Assembly: GCA_014192425.1 (NCBI GenBank)
Contig: BJHK01000011.1
Location: 1 to 64,000 of the forward strand
Direction of reading: 5' to 3'
From: Planctomycetia bacterium
Lineage (GTDB): Bacteria; Planctomycetota; Planctomycetia; Pirellulales; UBA1268
DNA length: 64,000 nt
Made by a program: the position numbers and the translations under genes. The notes beneath the pieces were generated by a model that was not told the DNA's origin, made no database searches, and worked only from the letters and a program-made list of their open reading frames with translations. This document shows, piece after piece, positions 60,784 to 64,000 of this stretch; the first letter of the stretch is position 1; each line of letters opens with the position of its first letter.

Positions 60784-62733
60784 TCAGGCGGCCCGCTGCT
60801 GGGCCGCCGGCCGCTTCCGCACCGTGCCGTGCTCGACCTCGAGGATCGAGTTGGCGAGGGCGAGCGTGCTCGCCCGGTGGGTGATCATGATCACGGTCCG
60901 GTTCTCGACGTAGGCGGCGAGCGCCTCGTGGATCAGCCGCTCGCTCTCCACGTCGATCTGGCTCGTCGCCTCGTCGAGGACGAGGATCTCCGCATCCCGC
61001 AGAAACGCCCGGGCCAGCGCGATCCGCTGCCGTTGGCCGCCGGAGAGACGGAAGCCATTGGGGCCGACCATCGTCCGGTAGCCCTCGGGGAAGTCGGCGA
61101 TGAACTCGTGGGCATGGGCCTGGCGGGCCGCCGCCTCGATCTCCTCGTCGCTGGCCTCCCAGCGGCCGTAGCGGATGTTGTAGAGGATCGACTCGTTGAA
61201 CAGCTCGGTCTGCTGCGTGACGAGGGCGATCCGCCGGCGCAGGTCGCGCAGGGCGAGATCTGTGAGCGGCACGCCGTCGAGGAGGACGCGGCCCTGGGTG
61301 GGGTCGTAGAACCGGCAGATCAGGTTCACGAGCGTGCTCTTGCCGCCACCGTTGGGGCCGACGATCGCCACCCGCTCCCCGAAGGCGATCGAGACGTTCA
61401 CATCGCGGAGCACGGTGTCGATGCCGTCGTAGCTGAACGACACGCCGTCGAGTCGGATCTCCCGGTGCGGCGAGGGGAGCGCCCGCGGCGCGGACGCCTC
61501 GCTGAGCTTCGACGGTGTGTCGAGGAGCGGATACAGCCCCTGGGCGCCGACGATCCCCATGTTGAACCCGGTGATCACGGCGGACAGCTTGCGGACCGGA
61601 TCGCTGGCCCCGATCAACAGGCCGAAGAACACCATGATGCCCGACACGGTCATCGGCTGGTCGGTCATCGTGATGCCGAAGATCTTCGTCTCCTGGTTGA
61701 TGACCAGCCATGCCCCCACGGCGATCGACGTCGCCACCATGCCGATGCCGAGGATCTCCGTGATCGGGTTGGCGAGGGCGTGGTAGAAGGCGTGCCACAT
61801 CCCGGTCCGCATCATGTCGCCGGTGCAGGTGCGGAACCGCTGCCGCTCGAAGTCCTCCATGGTGTAGGCCTGCACGGTCAGGACGTTGTTGAGAGCCTCG
61901 AGGAGGACGTGATGGAAGCCGCGGGAGCGGGCGAGGATGCTCTTCGAGACCCCGCGGATGCGCCGGTTGAGCCAGACCATCAGGAAGCCGACGACGGGGG
62001 CCAGCGTCAGGCAGGCCAGTGTCAGCCGCCAGGAGACGATGAACGCCCCCCCCAGGCAGCCGAGGATCTTCAGCGGCTCGGTGATCGCGCCGCCATACAC
62101 CGTGGTGATGCCGCTGGCGAGCATGTCGGCGGTGTGCGTTACCTGGGCCATGAAGCCCGCCGATCCCTGGCGCATGAACTGCGCCCGGTCGAGTTCCAGC
62201 GCCTTGTCGAAGACCTTGGCACGGATGGTGCGGCTGATGTCCATCGCCACCCAACTGACGAGCATCGTCCCGGTGAGCAGGAGCACGTGCTTGAGGACGG
62301 TGCTGAAGACCACGAAGGCCACGACCACGAGCACGGTCTTGAAGGGGTCGATCGGCAGCAGGCGATCGAGCCACGGGCCGAGCCACTCGCCCCAGGCGAC
62401 GACCCGGCCGTCGGCCGCCTGCTTCTGCTCCAGGAGTGCCAGACGGTTGCGGTCAGTGGCGAGTTCCGCTCCGCCGCCCTCCGCGCCGGCGAGGCGGGCC
62501 TGGACCGCCGTGCGCTCGGCGTTGGCCCCCTCGATCCGCTCGCGGGCGGCGGCGACCTCGCGCCCGTTCCAGGACTGCAGCGATTCCCCCTTGAGGGTCA
62601 CCTCGATGATCGGGTGCAGGGCCGCGATATTCGCGCTCCACAGGGCCGCGACTGCCGCCGAGCAGAGCATGGCGGCGGCCAGCAGCGGCCAATTCTTGGC
62701 CGCTTCGCGGAGGGCGCGGAGAAAATAGTGCAT
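60784..62733 (-). CDS. ABC exporter, fused permease-ATPase (MsbA-like)
   Basis: A 649-aa half-transporter. Six spans are arranged as in type IV exporters, with an extra coiled-coil-forming periplasmic insertion between TM1 and TM2 (about 50-125, WNGREVAAARERIEGANAER...). The nucleotide-binding domain has Walker A IVGPNGGGKSTLVNLICRFY, Q-loop TQQTELFNESIL, signature RLSGGQRQRIALARAFL, Walker B ILVLDEATSQ and H-loop MITHRAST. It should act as a homodimer moving lipid or hydrophobic compounds. Substrate unknown. The zinc-ribbon gene lies downstream, folD upstream but 233 nt apart; that gap has no gene or clear promoter. Confidence 0.93.
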   Translation of the reverse strand: MHYFLRALREAAKNWPLLAAAMLCSAAVAALWSANIAALHPIIEVTLKGESLQSWNGREVAAARERIEGANAERTAVQARLAGAEGGGAELATDRNRLALLEQKQAADGRVVAWGEWLGPWLDRLLPIDPFKTVLVVVAFVVFSTVLKHVLLLTGTMLVSWVAMDISRTIRAKVFDKALELDRAQFMRQGSAGFMAQVTHTADMLASGITTVYGGAITEPLKILGCLGGAFIVSWRLTLACLTLAPVVGFLMVWLNRRIRGVSKSILARSRGFHHVLLEALNNVLTVQAYTMEDFERQRFRTCTGDMMRTGMWHAFYHALANPITEILGIGMVATSIAVGAWLVINQETKIFGITMTDQPMTVSGIMVFFGLLIGASDPVRKLSAVITGFNMGIVGAQGLYPLLDTPSKLSEASAPRALPSPHREIRLDGVSFSYDGIDTVLRDVNVSIAFGERVAIVGPNGGGKSTLVNLICRFYDPTQGRVLLDGVPLTDLALRDLRRRIALVTQQTELFNESILYNIRYGRWEASDEEIEAAARQAHAHEFIADFPEGYRTMVGPNGFRLSGGQRQRIALARAFLRDAEILVLDEATSQIDVESERLIHEALAAYVENRTVIMITHRASTLALANSILEVEHGTVRKRPAAQQRAA

Positions 62734-62966
62734 GGGCAGGCTGTTCCAGGAGTGCCGCGCGTCGCACGGCCACCCGCTAAGGAATCGGCTCCACGGGACG
62801 TTTGCCCCACCGCGCGGCCGTTGGGGTCGGCGCGGGCAGGATGCGCGGGACCGGGCAGGATGGGCAGAGTCGCCCGCCGTGCCTTCCCGAGCGGCCGGGG
62901 AGGTTAGTGACCACGCCGCGCCGGTTCAAGGGCGGGTTTGCGGCGGAAACGAGGGGATTTCCCGCG

Positions 62967-63854
62967 TCAGCCCCGGGCCGCCCCCAGCCGCAGTTCGGCC
63001 GCCAGCAGCGTGTTGGCGATGAGCATCGCCACGGTCAGTGGGCCGACGCCCCCGGGCACCGGGCTGATCCAGCCGGCGACCCCGCGGACGGACTCGAAGG
63101 CGACGTCGCCGACGAGCCGGCCGGCGACACGGTTGATTCCCACGTCCACGACCGCCGCCCCGGGCTTGACCATGTCGGCCGTGATCAGGCCCGGCCTGCC
63201 GACCGCCGCCACGAGAATGTCGGCCTGCCGGGTGATCGCCGCCAGGTCATGCGAGCGGCTGTGGGCGATGGTCACCGTGGCGTCGCCGCCGCGGCCCTTC
63301 CCGGCGAGGAGCAGGGCGAGCGGCTTGCCCACGATGTCGCTGCGGCCGACGATCACCGCATGTCGGCCGGCGGTCTCGATCCCGGCGTCGATCAGCATCC
63401 GCTGCACGCCCGCGGCCGTGCAGGGGACGAACCGCGGTCGCCCCTGCGAGAGGAGCCCGGCGTTCTCCGGATGGAAGCCGTCCACATCGCGATCGGGGGG
63501 CACCGCGTCGAGGACTTTCACCATGTCGACGTGGGGGGGGAGGGGGAGCTGCACGAGGATCCCGTCGGCCGGCCCCGACTCCTCGGCGGCCAGCGACGTC
63601 ACGAGGGCCACGAGCTCGTCGGTCGTCGCCGTGACCGGCACCGGCACCACCTCGGCGTCGATGCCGACACGGGCCGCGGCGGCCGCCTTGCTCTTCACAT
63701 ACGAGGCGCTGGCGGCGAGTTCCCCCACGAGGACGACGACGAGCCGCGGCTTGCGGGCGAACATCGCGGCGAATGTCCCGACCTCGGCCCGCAGGTCCGA
63801 CTCGATCCGCGTCGCCAGCGCCCGGCCGTCGAGCAGCGTGGCCGGCCCGCTCAT
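62967..63854 (-). CDS. folD: Methylenetetrahydrofolate dehydrogenase / methenyltetrahydrofolate cyclohydrolase
   Basis: A 295-aa bifunctional one-carbon enzyme, normal length. The catalytic Lys is in ASASYVKSKAAAAARVGI. Conserved substrate loops are ILVQLPLPPHVD and PPDRDVDGFHPENAG. The NADP-binding motif is VIVGRSDIVGKPLALLL. The C-terminal hallmark WISPVPGGVGPLTVAMLIAN is complete. The start (complement 63852-63854) overlaps the stop of the upstream DUF1844 gene as ATGA, so the two are translationally coupled. This enzyme supplies 10-formyl-THF for purine and initiator-tRNA synthesis. Confidence 0.96.
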   Translation of the reverse strand: MSGPATLLDGRALATRIESDLRAEVGTFAAMFARKPRLVVVLVGELAASASYVKSKAAAAARVGIDAEVVPVPVTATTDELVALVTSLAAEESGPADGILVQLPLPPHVDMVKVLDAVPPDRDVDGFHPENAGLLSQGRPRFVPCTAAGVQRMLIDAGIETAGRHAVIVGRSDIVGKPLALLLAGKGRGGDATVTIAHSRSHDLAAITRQADILVAAVGRPGLITADMVKPGAAVVDVGINRVAGRLVGDVAFESVRGVAGWISPVPGGVGPLTVAMLIANTLLAAELRLGAARG

Positions 63855-64000
63855 TTCGTCTCCTCCAGGTACAGCATCCGCAGCTGGTGCTGCATCTCCT
63901 CGAGGAGAGTCTCCTCCTCGGCGGAGAGGTTGCCGCGCGTCTTCGCCTCCAGCATCGCCAGCGTGTCGATGAAGTGCTTGGCCGTGGCGACGTTCTTCAG
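63851..64000 (-). CDS. DUF1844-family protein, 5' part outside the window
   Basis: The last 49 codons and the stop (complement 63851-63853) of a gene entering from the right edge. The visible end, AKHFIDTLAMLEAKTRGNLS followed by AEEETLLEEMQHQLRMLYLE, matches the C-terminal helices of DUF1844 proteins. These are small proteins of unknown function common in PVC bacteria and some Deltaproteobacteria. The stop overlaps the folD start (ATGA). Full length cannot be judged. Confidence 0.65.
   Translation of the reverse strand: MKNVATAKHFIDTLAMLEAKTRGNLSAEEETLLEEMQHQLRMLYLEETK

Overview
This 64-kb window is chromosomal DNA from a high-GC planctomycete (Planctomycetota, probably Pirellulales-like; the rank is inference). 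The best lineage evidence is a gene for the small basic protein found across the PVC superphylum (18633-18875), a Cys-rich YTV-repeat cell-envelope protein (5434-7269), and a DUF1552 / haem-c DUF1592-type gene pair (48102-51819). Ser/Thr kinases, long exported proteins of unknown function and a PilM-type operon fit the same picture. I see no rRNA, tRNA, phage, integrase or transposase gene. Short non-coding repeats are the main accessory feature.

Layout. 1-5.1 kb: a truncated bile-acid/Na+ symporter-family gene behind a SnoaL-like lipoprotein gene, divergent from a HAD-phosphatase/SGNH-hydrolase fusion and a membrane protein. 5.4-7.3 kb: the YTV protein, with its own leader region and a textbook terminator. 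7.4-12.8 kb: a fatty-acid desaturase, MscL, a paralogue of the SnoaL lipoprotein and a large Gly/Asn/Arg/Pro-repeat TPR protein. 12.9-14.7 kb: a STAS protein plus a receiver-PP2C phosphatase (half of a partner-switching module). 14.7-25 kb: an exported TPR protein, protoporphyrinogen oxidase, the PVC small basic protein, a Ser/Thr kinase with a tiny coiled-coil partner gene, a CopD-like membrane protein, tadA, citrate synthase and a parvulin-type isomerase. 24.4-25.4 kb: a repeat locus that runs into the 3' end of mfd (25.3-28.7 kb).

28.8-33.0 kb is a tightly overlapping three-gene operon of exported proteins with no recognised function. 33.2-37.7 kb holds an FG-GAP/VCBS protein, acetolactate synthase and a PQQ-type propeller overlapping it by one base. 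37.7-44.0 kb is a four-gene operon starting with a natural PilM-PilN fusion, followed by two single-span proteins and one exported protein: a type IV pilus / type II secretion-like alignment complex. 44.2-48.1 kb is a translationally coupled trio (GH38-like protein, cmk, plsC-type acyltransferase). 48.1-51.8 kb is the DUF1552/DUF1592 pair. 52-56.8 kb holds a large exported protein and a kinase with a degenerate receiver domain. 56.8-57.3 kb is a second repeat locus, followed by an Rrf2 regulator plus cysH, rhamnulokinase, a zinc-ribbon membrane protein, an ABC exporter, folD and the end of a DUF1844 gene.

The most novel signal is the pair of repeat loci about 32 kb apart. Their units differ in sequence but share one design: a hairpin, a CGTAAG core, a second hairpin, and a GGCGCGA...ACAG tail. 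One unit at the second locus carries three compensatory base-pair changes in a stem. Both arrays end inside or against the 3' end of a minus-strand gene (mfd and the Rrf2 gene). They look like a structured, mobile or amplifying repeat family.
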